Source of the DNA: Xanthobacter flavus
GTDB taxonomy: Bacteria > Pseudomonadota > Alphaproteobacteria > Rhizobiales > Xanthobacteraceae
DNA length: 64,000 bases
Assembly: GCF_017875275.1 (NCBI RefSeq)
Contig: NZ_JAGGML010000001.1
Span: 4,485,001-4,549,000 of the forward strand
Direction of reading: 5' to 3'
Shown here: positions 57,313 through 64,000 of the stretch, piece after piece
Position numbering within the stretch: position 1 is the stretch's first letter
Layout: every line of letters begins with the position of its first letter
Translations under genes and position numbers: made by a program
Notes under the pieces: model-generated
What the model was told of the DNA's origin: nothing
What the model saw: the letters and a program-made list of their open reading frames with translations, nothing else
Databases searched by the model: none

Positions 57313-57638
57313 GCGCCGCCTCCCGTCACCAGCAGCACGGCGCCCCACATGACGAGGATGAGCACGGACGCGAGCGCGAGCCGTCCCGCGAGCGACATGC
57401 GCAGCACCGATGCGCCGAGGCGCACGGGCGGCCTGCGGGAGGCCGGAGACGCCGTGTGCGCGTGGTGGTCGTGCCCGTGGTGGTTATGCGCCGCGCCGGC
57501 GTGATCGTGCCCTCCGGCGGCAGCGCCGAGGAGCGTGGCGCGCTCCTGCCGGCCGGTCGCCTCAGGGGCGGGCCGCGTCGCTGCGGAGGGGGAAAGGGAC
57601 AAGGACATGGCGGCCGGTGCGCTGTTTCCGATGGCCAT
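57309..57638 (-). CDS. Small His-rich single-span membrane protein of the zinc operon
   Basis: The 109-residue product has a polar N-terminus, a His cluster at residues 44-61 (HDHAGAAHNHHGHDHHAH), a basic stretch, then one transmembrane helix near residues 84-105 (LALASVLILVMWGAVLLV). The basic residues before the helix predict a cytoplasmic His-rich face. It is translationally coupled to znuC and is the first gene of the operon. I recognise no family; it may deliver or sense zinc at the ATPase. ATG 57638 has no ribosome site and lies two bases from a palindrome; ATG 57608 is an alternative. Confidence 0.7.
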   Translation of the reverse strand: MAIGNSAPAAMSLSLSPSAATRPAPEATGRQERATLLGAAAGGHDHAGAAHNHHGHDHHAHTASPASRRPPVRLGASVLRMSLAGRLALASVLILVMWGAVLLVTGGGA

Positions 57639-57639
57639 T

Positions 57640-57654
57640 TGATACAGTGTATCA
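57640..57654. promoter_or_regulatory. Perfect palindrome TGATACA-G-TGTATCA, putative Zur-type operator
   Basis: The 7-1-7 inverted repeat has the size and AT content of a Fur/Zur-family operator and stands at the head of the zinc-uptake operon, ending two bases before the first start codon. Zur repression under zinc sufficiency is inferred from position; the exact motif for this genus is not known to me. Confidence 0.65.
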
Positions 57655-57724
57655 GGCGCCCTTGTCCAGCCCGCCGTCCCTCCTCCGCACGCATTTGTGC
57701 GGTGCCCCATGGTCAGCGGGGCGC

Positions 57725-59509
57725 CTACTCCGCCGCTGCGGCGAACGCCCGGAAGCTGCCGAAGCTGGTGATGTCCCGCGCCCCGTCGAGGGCCGCCGCC
57801 TCGGCGAGGAAGCCGGTGACGCGGCTGCCGTCCTCCAGTTCCACCTGGCCGAGGCCAAGCGGCGCAGGGATGGTGGCGAGGAGGCGCCCGACGCCCTCGA
57901 AGGGCAGGGACCACACCTCCCCCTCCACCGCCGCGCCGTCCGAGTTCACCCGCACCACGCCGGGGCGCGGCACGGCACCGGGAATGAGCTTCATGCGATA
58001 GGCCGGCACCGTCTTCGCAGCCCGCACGAAGCGCGCGCCCATGGCCTTGAGATCGCCGTTCAGCGGCATGCCCGAGAGGTGGGCGCCGAACACGCAGACA
58101 TCGAGCCGTCCCGGTTCCGTGGCGGGCGCGAGCGGCGGAAGGGCGGGCGCTGGCGCGTGGCCGCAGCCGAGAGGGAGGGTGCCCGCCGCGACGAAGGCCC
58201 GGCCCAGCGCCGCCATCTCCGCATCCTTCCCGGCGGGGGCGAGGAGGGTGATGCCATAGGGCACGCCGGCGGCGGTGATCTTCGTCGGCACGGCGATGCC
58301 GCACAGATCCATCAGGTTCACGAAATTGGTGTAGGTGCCATTGCGCGAGTTGAGGCGGATGGGGTCCGCAATCACCTCTTCCACCGTGTAGGCGGATGGC
58401 GCGGTGGGCAGCAGCAGGCCATCGATGCCGGCGAGGATGGGCGCCACGCGGGCGCGCAATTCCTTGAGCTTGTACATGGCGCGGAAGGCATCCGCCGCGC
58501 TGGCCTTGCCGCCCGGCTCGGTGATGGCCCGCGTGACCGGATGCACCGCTTCGGGATCGGTGGTGAGAAGCTGCTCGGCGACGATCCAGCGTTCGGCCAC
58601 CCACGGGCCCTCATAGAGCAGCCGCGCGGTCTCGGCGAAGGCGGAGAAATCGATCTCCTTCAGCACCGCGCCCAGCGATGCGAAGCGGGCCAGCGCTTCC
58701 TCATACGCCGCGGCGGACTCGGCGTCGCCGAAGAACTCCCGCTGCGCCTCGGGCAGGATGCCCAGCACCGGCGCGGGCGGGGCGGCGGCGAGGGGCGCCA
58801 CGGGCAGGTCGCGAGAATAGGCGTCTTCCGCGTCGAAGCCGGAGATCACGTTCAGCACCGCCATGGCGTCATCGACGGTGAGGGCGAAGATGGAGATGCA
58901 GTCCAGCGTCTTGCAGGCGGGCACGAGGCCGGTGTTGGGCACGAGGCCGAGGGAGGGCTTCAGCCCCACGATGTTGTTCAGCATGGCTGGCACGCGGCCG
59001 GAGCCGGCGGTGTCGGTGCCCAGTGACACCGGCACGATGCCCGCCCCCACCGCCACCGCCGAGCCGGAGGAGGAGCCGCCCGGCACCAGCTCCGGATTCA
59101 CCGAATTGCGCGGGATGCCATAGGGCGAGCGCACGCCCACCAGACCGGTGGCGAACTGGTCGAGATTGGTCTTGCCGATGATGAGCGCGCCCGCCGCCTT
59201 CAGCCGCGCCACGACGGTGGCGTCGCGCTCCGGCACATAGGCGAAGGCCGGGCAGGCGGCGGTGGTGGGCAGGCCGGCGACGTCGATATTGTCCTTCACC
59301 GCCACCGGGATGCCGTAGAGCGGCAGCGCCGTGTTGCCGGTGGTCTCCAGCGCGGCGGCCTCGGCCAGCACGTCGGCTTCCGCGCGCAGGGTGATGAACA
59401 TGGCCGGGTCGTCATGCACCGCAAGCCGGGCATAGACGCCGCGCACCGTATCCGAGACGGAGCGGAGGCCGGACCTGTGGGCTTCGAGGAGGCTGGCGAC
59501 GGTCTGCAT
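57725..59509 (-). CDS. atzF: Allophanate hydrolase
   Basis: The 594-residue protein has an N-terminal amidase-signature domain with the Ser-cisSer-Lys triad motifs GIPVAVKDNIDVAG, PGGSSSGSAVAVGAG and LGTDTAGSGRVPAML. The C-terminal 130 residues (from LDVCVFGAHLSGMPL) form the AtzF/DUR2 C-terminal domain that distinguishes it from plain amidases. It hydrolyses allophanate to ammonia and CO2. Urea carboxylase genes are not adjacent in the window. The start is ATG 59509; possible operators lie upstream. Confidence 0.93.
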   Translation of the reverse strand: MQTVASLLEAHRSGLRSVSDTVRGVYARLAVHDDPAMFITLRAEADVLAEAAALETTGNTALPLYGIPVAVKDNIDVAGLPTTAACPAFAYVPERDATVVARLKAAGALIIGKTNLDQFATGLVGVRSPYGIPRNSVNPELVPGGSSSGSAVAVGAGIVPVSLGTDTAGSGRVPAMLNNIVGLKPSLGLVPNTGLVPACKTLDCISIFALTVDDAMAVLNVISGFDAEDAYSRDLPVAPLAAAPPAPVLGILPEAQREFFGDAESAAAYEEALARFASLGAVLKEIDFSAFAETARLLYEGPWVAERWIVAEQLLTTDPEAVHPVTRAITEPGGKASAADAFRAMYKLKELRARVAPILAGIDGLLLPTAPSAYTVEEVIADPIRLNSRNGTYTNFVNLMDLCGIAVPTKITAAGVPYGITLLAPAGKDAEMAALGRAFVAAGTLPLGCGHAPAPALPPLAPATEPGRLDVCVFGAHLSGMPLNGDLKAMGARFVRAAKTVPAYRMKLIPGAVPRPGVVRVNSDGAAVEGEVWSLPFEGVGRLLATIPAPLGLGQVELEDGSRVTGFLAEAAALDGARDITSFGSFRAFAAAAE

Positions 59510-59571
59510 GATCTACCCTGATGACGGCGCTCCAGCGCCTGATGGCAGGGGTCTAGCAGGAACCGCGCCAC

Positions 59572-59616
59572 TTGTATGCAATTTCTGATAATGTGATGTT
59601 TATCAATGTATTGATA
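59572..59616. promoter_or_regulatory. Two inverted repeats upstream of the allophanate hydrolase gene
   Basis: TTGTATGCAA (59572-59581) is a one-mismatch palindrome of the kind GntR regulators bind. TATCAA-TGTA-TTGATA (59601-59616) is a 6-4-6 inverted repeat. Both lie in an AT-rich patch 60-110 bases before the atzF start; the cognate regulator is not in the window. Confidence 0.45.
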
Positions 59617-59624
59617 TAAATACA

Positions 59625-59665
59625 CTGCGCCCCGCAACGGCCAGATATGCCGCTGCGGGGCGCAG
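59625..59665 (-). terminator. Terminator after the small membrane protein gene
   Basis: CTGCGCCCCGCA (59625-59636) pairs with TGCGGGGCGCAG (59654-59665), with an inner CGGC/GCCG stem. On the minus strand a T-rich stretch (GTGTATTTATATC) follows. It lies 35 bases after the stop codon at 59700. Confidence 0.75.
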
Positions 59666-59699
59666 GAAAGACGTCAGATGCCTCAAAATTAGGCTTAGC

Positions 59700-59918
59700 T
59701 TACGGGCGCGTCCCGGTCTGGTCCGTCGGCGAGGGGGTGCGGCCGGGAGGGGCGTCGGGCGAGGTGGTCAGCGGCGGGGGATTGCCGCTCGGCACGGTGA
59801 TGTTCTCCGGCGCGGTCTCGCTCTGTTCGGGCGTGCCGCGATTGGAAAACATGTTCGCCGCGACCAGCGCGAGGACCAGCACGAATGCCGCGGCGATGAG
59901 CATGCCCTGGCGTTGCAT
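59700..59918 (-). CDS. Small single-span membrane protein, function unknown
   Basis: The 72-residue product has one N-terminal hydrophobic helix (GMLIAAAFVLVLALVAANMF) and a Pro/Thr/Ser-rich tail that should be extracytoplasmic. AAGGAGAG stands seven bases before the ATG and a clear terminator follows, both supporting a real gene. No family recognised. It lies 69 bases downstream of purU. Confidence 0.65.
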   Translation of the reverse strand: MQRQGMLIAAAFVLVLALVAANMFSNRGTPEQSETAPENITVPSGNPPPLTTSPDAPPGRTPSPTDQTGTRP

Positions 59919-59987
59919 GGGGCTCTCCTTTTCGTGGATATCGCCCCCTCAACGCCCCGGCCCCGGTGCCGGGTTCCCTTTTTGCGG

Positions 59988-60857
59988 TCAGTCCCGGAAC
60001 ACCACGGTGCGGGAACCGTTCAGCAGCACCCGGTCCTGCAGGTGCCAGGAGATGGCCCGCGCCAGCACCCGGCGCTCGATGTCGCGGCCCTTGCGCACCA
60101 GGTCGTCGGGCGAATCCTGGTGGGAGATGCGCTCCACATCCTGCTCGATGATCGGGCCTTCATCGAGGTCGGAGGTCACGTAGTGGGCCGTCGCGCCGAT
60201 GAGCTTCACCCCGCGCGCATGGGCCTGATGATAGGGCTTGGCGCCCTTGAAGCCCGGCAGGAAGGAGTGGTGGATGTTGATGCACTTGCCCGAGAGCTTG
60301 GCAGACAGCCCGTCGGAGAGCACCTGCATGTAGCGCGCGAGCACGGCCAACTCCGAGCCGGACGACTGGAAGACCTCCCAGACCTGCGTTTCCTGCTCCA
60401 GCTTCGTGGCCTTGGTCACCGGCAGATGATGGAAGGGGATGCCGTCGAAATCGAGGTGGGCGTAGGTCTCGCGCGGGTGGTTGGAGACGATGCCGGCGAT
60501 CTCCATGGGGATCTCGCCGATGCGCCAGCGATAGAGCAGGTCGGCGAGGCAGTGGTCGAACTTGGAGGCGAGCAGCAGCACCCGGCGCTTCTCGGAAACG
60601 GGGCGCAGTGTGAAGCTGAGGGAGAAATTCTGCGCCACCGCCGCAAAGCCAGAGCGAATCTCGGCGAGGCTGGCCTCGCCCTCAACCACGTTGAACACCA
60701 CGCGCATGAAGAAGCGGCCGGTCTCCGTGTCGTCGTACTGCTGCGCCTCCAGGATGTTGCATCCCTTCTCGAACAGGAAGGTCGAGACGCCGGCGACGAT
60801 GCCGGGCCGGTTGGGGCAGGAGAAGGCGAGGATGAACGGCGCGGTGGGGCTGGTCAT
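59988..60857 (-). CDS. purU: Formyltetrahydrofolate deformylase
   Basis: The 289-residue protein has an N-terminal ACT domain ([20 protein letters not shown]) and a formyltransferase-type hydrolase domain: [17 protein letters not shown], the catalytic Asn/His block [19 protein letters not shown], and [14 protein letters not shown]. It releases formate from 10-formyl-THF. Next to sarcosine oxidase genes it likely recycles the one-carbon units made when sarcosine is demethylated. Confidence 0.95.
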   Translation of the reverse strand: MTSPTAPFILAFSCPNRPGIVAGVSTFLFEKGCNILEAQQYDDTETGRFFMRVVFNVVEGEASLAEIRSGFAAVAQNFSLSFTLRPVSEKRRVLLLASKFDHCLADLLYRWRIGEIPMEIAGIVSNHPRETYAHLDFDGIPFHHLPVTKATKLEQETQVWEVFQSSGSELAVLARYMQVLSDGLSAKLSGKCINIHHSFLPGFKGAKPYHQAHARGVKLIGATAHYVTSDLDEGPIIEQDVERISHQDSPDDLVRKGRDIERRVLARAISWHLQDRVLLNGSRTVVFRD

Positions 60858-60949
60858 GATGCGTCCTTTATGGCGCCGCGCGTCTCACGCAGCCGGGCGC
60901 CGGTCTCGGAGGAATTCGATGCGGAGAGGAGGCGCGCGCCGCGCTGCCG

Positions 60950-61558
60950 TCAACCTCGGTCGGTGCCTTCGAGCGAAAAGCCGTATTCCGCCGCGCTCGT
61001 CGCCAGCCAGCGCAGGAAGGCGGGGGCGAAGGTGTTGCCCACCGCGAAGCGATAGCTGGGCGCGTCGCCCCGCTGCCAGAAGGTGACGCCGACATGGGAG
61101 ACCGGCGTGGTCGCCGCGTCGCTCGGCCGGAAGGCGCGGGGATCGAGATCCACCGCCACGCCCTTCGCCAGCGCCTCGCGCACCTTGGGGCCGGAGATAT
61201 CGAGCACGAGGTTGGCGTCGCTCTGGTCGGTCACGGCACCGAGGCCGTCGGCCAGCGCTTCAAGGCGCCGGCGCAGCGTCGCGCCGTCGGAGCCTTCGGC
61301 GAAGACGAGCCACTTGCCGGGGCCGGTGCCGACGGCCTCAAGGCCCGCCCCGCTGACGGCCTTCGGCGCATCCACAAGGGGCAGGCCGGACGCGGTGGCG
61401 GCGGCGATCAGGTCGGCCGTCTTGCCCTTGCGGGCCATGAGCGTCGCGGCGGCAAGGTTCGCCACCACCTGCGCGCTGACGCCGGTGGCGCCTTGAACGC
61501 CATAATGCCCGGCCGGTAGGAGACGGGCGGGGGAGAGGGACTGGAAGAGGTCAGACAC
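60950..61558 (-). CDS. soxG: Sarcosine oxidase gamma subunit
   Basis: The 202-residue protein resembles SoxG: ATLMARKGKTADLIAAATAS, VGTGPGKWLVFAEGSDGATL, DQSDANLVLDISGPKVREAL and a C-terminal SHVGVTFWQRGDAPSYRFAV. It is a small subunit of the heterotetrameric enzyme that demethylates sarcosine to glycine. GTG 61558 overlaps the end of soxA by 8 bases and follows GGGGAGAAG, which supports this start. Confidence 0.9.
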   Translation of the reverse strand: MSDLFQSLSPARLLPAGHYGVQGATGVSAQVVANLAAATLMARKGKTADLIAAATASGLPLVDAPKAVSGAGLEAVGTGPGKWLVFAEGSDGATLRRRLEALADGLGAVTDQSDANLVLDISGPKVREALAKGVAVDLDPRAFRPSDAATTPVSHVGVTFWQRGDAPSYRFAVGNTFAPAFLRWLATSAAEYGFSLEGTDRG

Positions 61559-64000
61559 GCTGCTTCTCCCCTTCGGGATCGATAAAGTGGGGAGAGCACA
61601 CCTCGACCTCGATGTCGCCGCCGCGCACCGGGTCATAGGCGCGCAGCTTCTCGCCGATGCGCTCCGGCCCGCGCTTGAGGAGACCGAGGCCGATGGCGTG
61701 GCCGAGGATGGGCGACCAGGCGACGGAGGTCATGTAGCCCTCGTCATTCTCGGTTGTGGGGGCCGCCCCGAGCGCCAGGAAATGCGCCCCGGCCTTCAGC
61801 CGCGCGGTTCGGTCCACCGGCCGGAAGCCGACGAAGGTCGGCCGGTCGGGATCGAGGAAGGCGGGGCGGCCTGCCATCACCCGGCCGATATAGTCCTTCT
61901 TGGTGGAGGCCATGCGCCCGAGGCCGAGGTCGCGGGCGGAGGTCTGCCCGGACAATTCACTGCCGGAGACATGGCCCTTCTCGATGCGCAGCACGGCCAG
62001 CGTCTCGACGCCATAGGGCGTGATGCCATAGGGCGCGCCGGCCGTCATGATCGCCCGCATCAGCTTGTCGCCGTGGCGGGCCGGGACCGCGATCTCGTAG
62101 CCGAGTTCGCCGGAGAAGGAGAGGCGGAAGACGCGCGCCTCGATGCCGCCCATCACCGTGGTCTGGAGCGCGCCCATGAAGGGCAGGCCGGCGTTGGAGA
62201 CATCGGCGCCATCCACCAGCTTCGCCAGCACGTCGCGGGAGCGCGGGCCGGAGACGGCGATCTGCGCCCACTGCTCGGTGATGGAGGCGAGGCACACGTC
62301 CAGCTCCGGCCACAGCACCTGCAGGCAGAATTCCAGATGCTGGAACACCTTGGCCGCGTTGGCGGTGGTCGTGGTCATCACATAATGGTCGTCGTCGAGG
62401 CGCGCGGTGGTGCCGTCGTCCATGACGATCCCGTCCTCGCGCAGCATCACGCCGTAGCGCGCCTTGCCGACGCCAAGGGTGGAGAACATGTTGATGTAGA
62501 CGCGATCCAGCAGCACGCCGGCATCCGGCCCCTGAAGGTCGATCTTGCCGAAGGTGGAGACGTCGATGACACCGACGCTCTCGCGCGTCGCCTTCACCTC
62601 GCGGTTCACGGCCGCCTGCCAGTCCTCGCCCGCCTTGGGGAACCACGCGGCGCGCAGCCACTGGCCGGTCTCGACGAACACCGCGCCCTGTTCTTCCGCC
62701 CATTTGTGGGTCGGCGTCGGGCGGGTGGGCTTGAAGTCCACGCCGCGATGGTGGCCGGCGAGCACGCCGAGGGCCACGGGCGTGTAGGGCGGGCGGAACA
62801 CGGTGGTGCCGGTCTCAGGGATGCCCTTGCCGGTGAGCGCCGCCATGAGCGCGAGGCCCGCCATGTTGGATGTCTTGCCCTGGTCGGTGGCCATGCCCAT
62901 CGTGGTGTAGCGCTTGAGCAATTCCACCGCGCGAAAGCCTTCCCGATGGGCGAGGGCCACGTCCTTCGCGGTCACGTCGTTCTGCTGGTCCACGAAGGCG
63001 GGGCCCTTGGCCTGGACCTGCCAGAAGGCCTTGAGGCCGTTGGGCGCGTCGGCCGCGACGGGAGCCGACGCCGCGACGGGGGCGAAGCCCGCATCCTCGG
63101 CCGCTGCGGCGCCCAGCGCGGTGCCGTCCGCGAGGCATTCGGCGAGGGTGAGATGTCCGGCCGCCGCGCCCGCCACCGCCATGCCCACCGGCACGGCGCC
63201 GGGCACGAAGGCGGCGATGTCCTCGCGCCAGATGGGCTTGCCGCCCTGGTGGCAGGTGAGGTTCACATTCGGCGTCGCGCCGCCGGAGACGCCCAGCGCC
63301 TCCACCGACAGGGTGCGGATGCCCTTGGGCGTGCGCACCGTGATGCCCGACAGGCATTTGCCCGAGGTGGCGATGATCTCGCTGCCGGCGAGGAGATCCA
63401 CGCCCAGCGCCTTCGCCCGCGCGGCCAGCGCAGGAGCGACAGCCTCCCGCACGTCGGCGATGGCCTCCAGCTTCACGCCGGCCGCGGCGGCATCGAGCAG
63501 CGCGGCGACGGCGTGGTCGTTGTTGGCGAAGCCGGCTGCGCGCGGCCCGGCACCGACGCCAAAGCGCGTGGCATAGGTGGCAAGCGCCAGCGCCGACATC
63601 ACGCCCGGCCGGTCATTGCCGGGGAAGACGATGGGCCGGTCGAACGCGCCGGCCGCGAGCACGGAGCGCTTCGCGATGACGCGCCACAGCCGCTGGCGGG
63701 GCTGGAAGGGGGCGGGGACGGCGAGGTGGTCGCTCACACGCTCCACCGCGCCGAATTCGCCGCCGTCATAGGCGCCGAACACGGTGGTACGCGGCATGAG
63801 GCGCACATTGGGCAGGCTCGAAAGTTCCGCGAGGGCGCGCGCCACGAAATCCGCCGCGCTGCCGCCGTCGATCTCGGCCTGCTCGGACAGGAGCCGGCCG
63901 CCGAGGCGGAAATCCTCATCCGCCAGCACCACCCGCGCGCCGGTCCGCCCGGCCGCAAGGGCCGCCGCGAGGCCGGCCGCGCCGGAGCCGATGACCAGCA
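61551..64000 (-). CDS. soxA: Sarcosine oxidase alpha subunit (partial, runs off the window)
   Basis: The C-terminal 815 or so residues are present. At the right edge the frame still encodes a FAD/NAD dinucleotide fold (IGSGAAGLAAALAAGRTGAR), so the start lies beyond 64000. The middle holds a second Rossmann-like part (KRSVLAAGAFDRPIVFPGND) and the C-terminus a GcvT-like folate-binding domain (IDVSTFGKIDLQGPDAGVLL, then EIAVPARHGDKLMRAIMTAG). It transfers the methyl carbon of sarcosine to tetrahydrofolate. soxB and soxD are expected upstream, outside the window. Confidence 0.94.
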   Translation of the reverse strand, partial: LVIGSGAAGLAAALAAGRTGARVVLADEDFRLGGRLLSEQAEIDGGSAADFVARALAELSSLPNVRLMPRTTVFGAYDGGEFGAVERVSDHLAVPAPFQPRQRLWRVIAKRSVLAAGAFDRPIVFPGNDRPGVMSALALATYATRFGVGAGPRAAGFANNDHAVAALLDAAAAGVKLEAIADVREAVAPALAARAKALGVDLLAGSEIIATSGKCLSGITVRTPKGIRTLSVEALGVSGGATPNVNLTCHQGGKPIWREDIAAFVPGAVPVGMAVAGAAAGHLTLAECLADGTALGAAAAEDAGFAPVAASAPVAADAPNGLKAFWQVQAKGPAFVDQQNDVTAKDVALAHREGFRAVELLKRYTTMGMATDQGKTSNMAGLALMAALTGKGIPETGTTVFRPPYTPVALGVLAGHHRGVDFKPTRPTPTHKWAEEQGAVFVETGQWLRAAWFPKAGEDWQAAVNREVKATRESVGVIDVSTFGKIDLQGPDAGVLLDRVYINMFSTLGVGKARYGVMLREDGIVMDDGTTARLDDDHYVMTTTTANAAKVFQHLEFCLQVLWPELDVCLASITEQWAQIAVSGPRSRDVLAKLVDGADVSNAGLPFMGALQTTVMGGIEARVFRLSFSGELGYEIAVPARHGDKLMRAIMTAGAPYGITPYGVETLAVLRIEKGHVSGSELSGQTSARDLGLGRMASTKKDYIGRVMAGRPAFLDPDRPTFVGFRPVDRTARLKAGAHFLALGAAPTTENDEGYMTSVAWSPILGHAIGLGLLKRGPERIGEKLRAYDPVRGGDIEVEVCSPHFIDPEGEKQRV

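Noticed and set aside
57326-57694. Alternative 122-residue frame over the His-rich protein gene
   Set aside because: It lacks the His cluster, membrane helix and ATGA coupling to the ATPase, and codes Pro/Arg/Ser low complexity.

Overview
This 64-kb window is GC-rich, densely coded chromosomal DNA from an alphaproteobacterium of the order Hyphomicrobiales (Rhizobiales), most likely Xanthobacteraceae (Xanthobacter or a close relative). The evidence is CtrA beside a FliJ-like gene with clustered GANTC sites, an NDUFA12 complex-I subunit gene, two Ku proteins with LigD, a sarcosine oxidase operon, and a complete acetone carboxylase operon. The three carboxylase subunits (717, 776 and 168 codons) match the sizes I recall for Xanthobacter autotrophicus. 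I saw no rRNA, tRNA, CRISPR array, transposase, integrase or prophage gene.

Layout. 0-5.4 kb: ctrA (-), a fliJ-like gene, an ECF sigma factor with an unusually long anti-sigma factor, and a membrane diguanylate cyclase. 5.7-11.1 kb: agmatinase, a ChaA-type cation/proton antiporter, NDUFA12, a DUF2155 protein, aat and an aminotransferase. 11.4-16.3 kb: an M48 protease with TPR-like C-terminus, a DsbA-like thiol oxidoreductase, then aroQ-accB-accC. 16.3-23.4 kb: KDPG aldolase and an ALDH7-type dehydrogenase, then a non-homologous end-joining cluster (two small DUF proteins, Ku, LigD, second Ku). 23.6-31.2 kb: ornithine-cyclodeaminase-like protein, thiC with a TPP riboswitch, thyA, a glycine-repeat TerB-like protein and msrQ.

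31.4-39.2 kb is the acetone carboxylase locus acxA-acxB-acxC (-) with a divergent sigma-54 activator, acxR. A clear -24/-12 promoter and a palindromic activator site lie between them, and both intercistronic gaps are filled by palindromic repeats. 39.2-49.5 kb: miaA and serB, whose start codons overlap on opposite strands, a DUF2865 protein, an orphan TRAP-type binding protein, CreA, an exported beta-carbonic anhydrase, a small secreted Cys-containing protein, and cysS-GNAT-cimA preceded by a possible Cys-containing leader peptide. 49.7-53.1 kb: a glutarate catabolism module (class III CoA-transferase, glutaryl-CoA dehydrogenase, divergent TetR). With the ALDH7 gene at 17-18.5 kb it suggests a lysine/aminoadipate-to-glutaryl-CoA route.

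53.3-57.7 kb is a putative zinc-uptake operon read leftward: a small His-rich single-span membrane protein, ABC ATPase, permease, His-rich binding protein, then a CobW/ZNG-type GTPase. A perfect 15-bp palindrome abuts the first start codon. The His-rich membrane protein, translationally coupled to the ATPase, is the best candidate here for an undescribed component. 57.7-64 kb: allophanate hydrolase, a tiny membrane protein, purU, and soxG-soxA, which runs off the right edge.

Two dispersed palindromic repeat families recur between genes: six paired REP/BIME-like units and several copies of a CCCTCTCCC-type hairpin.
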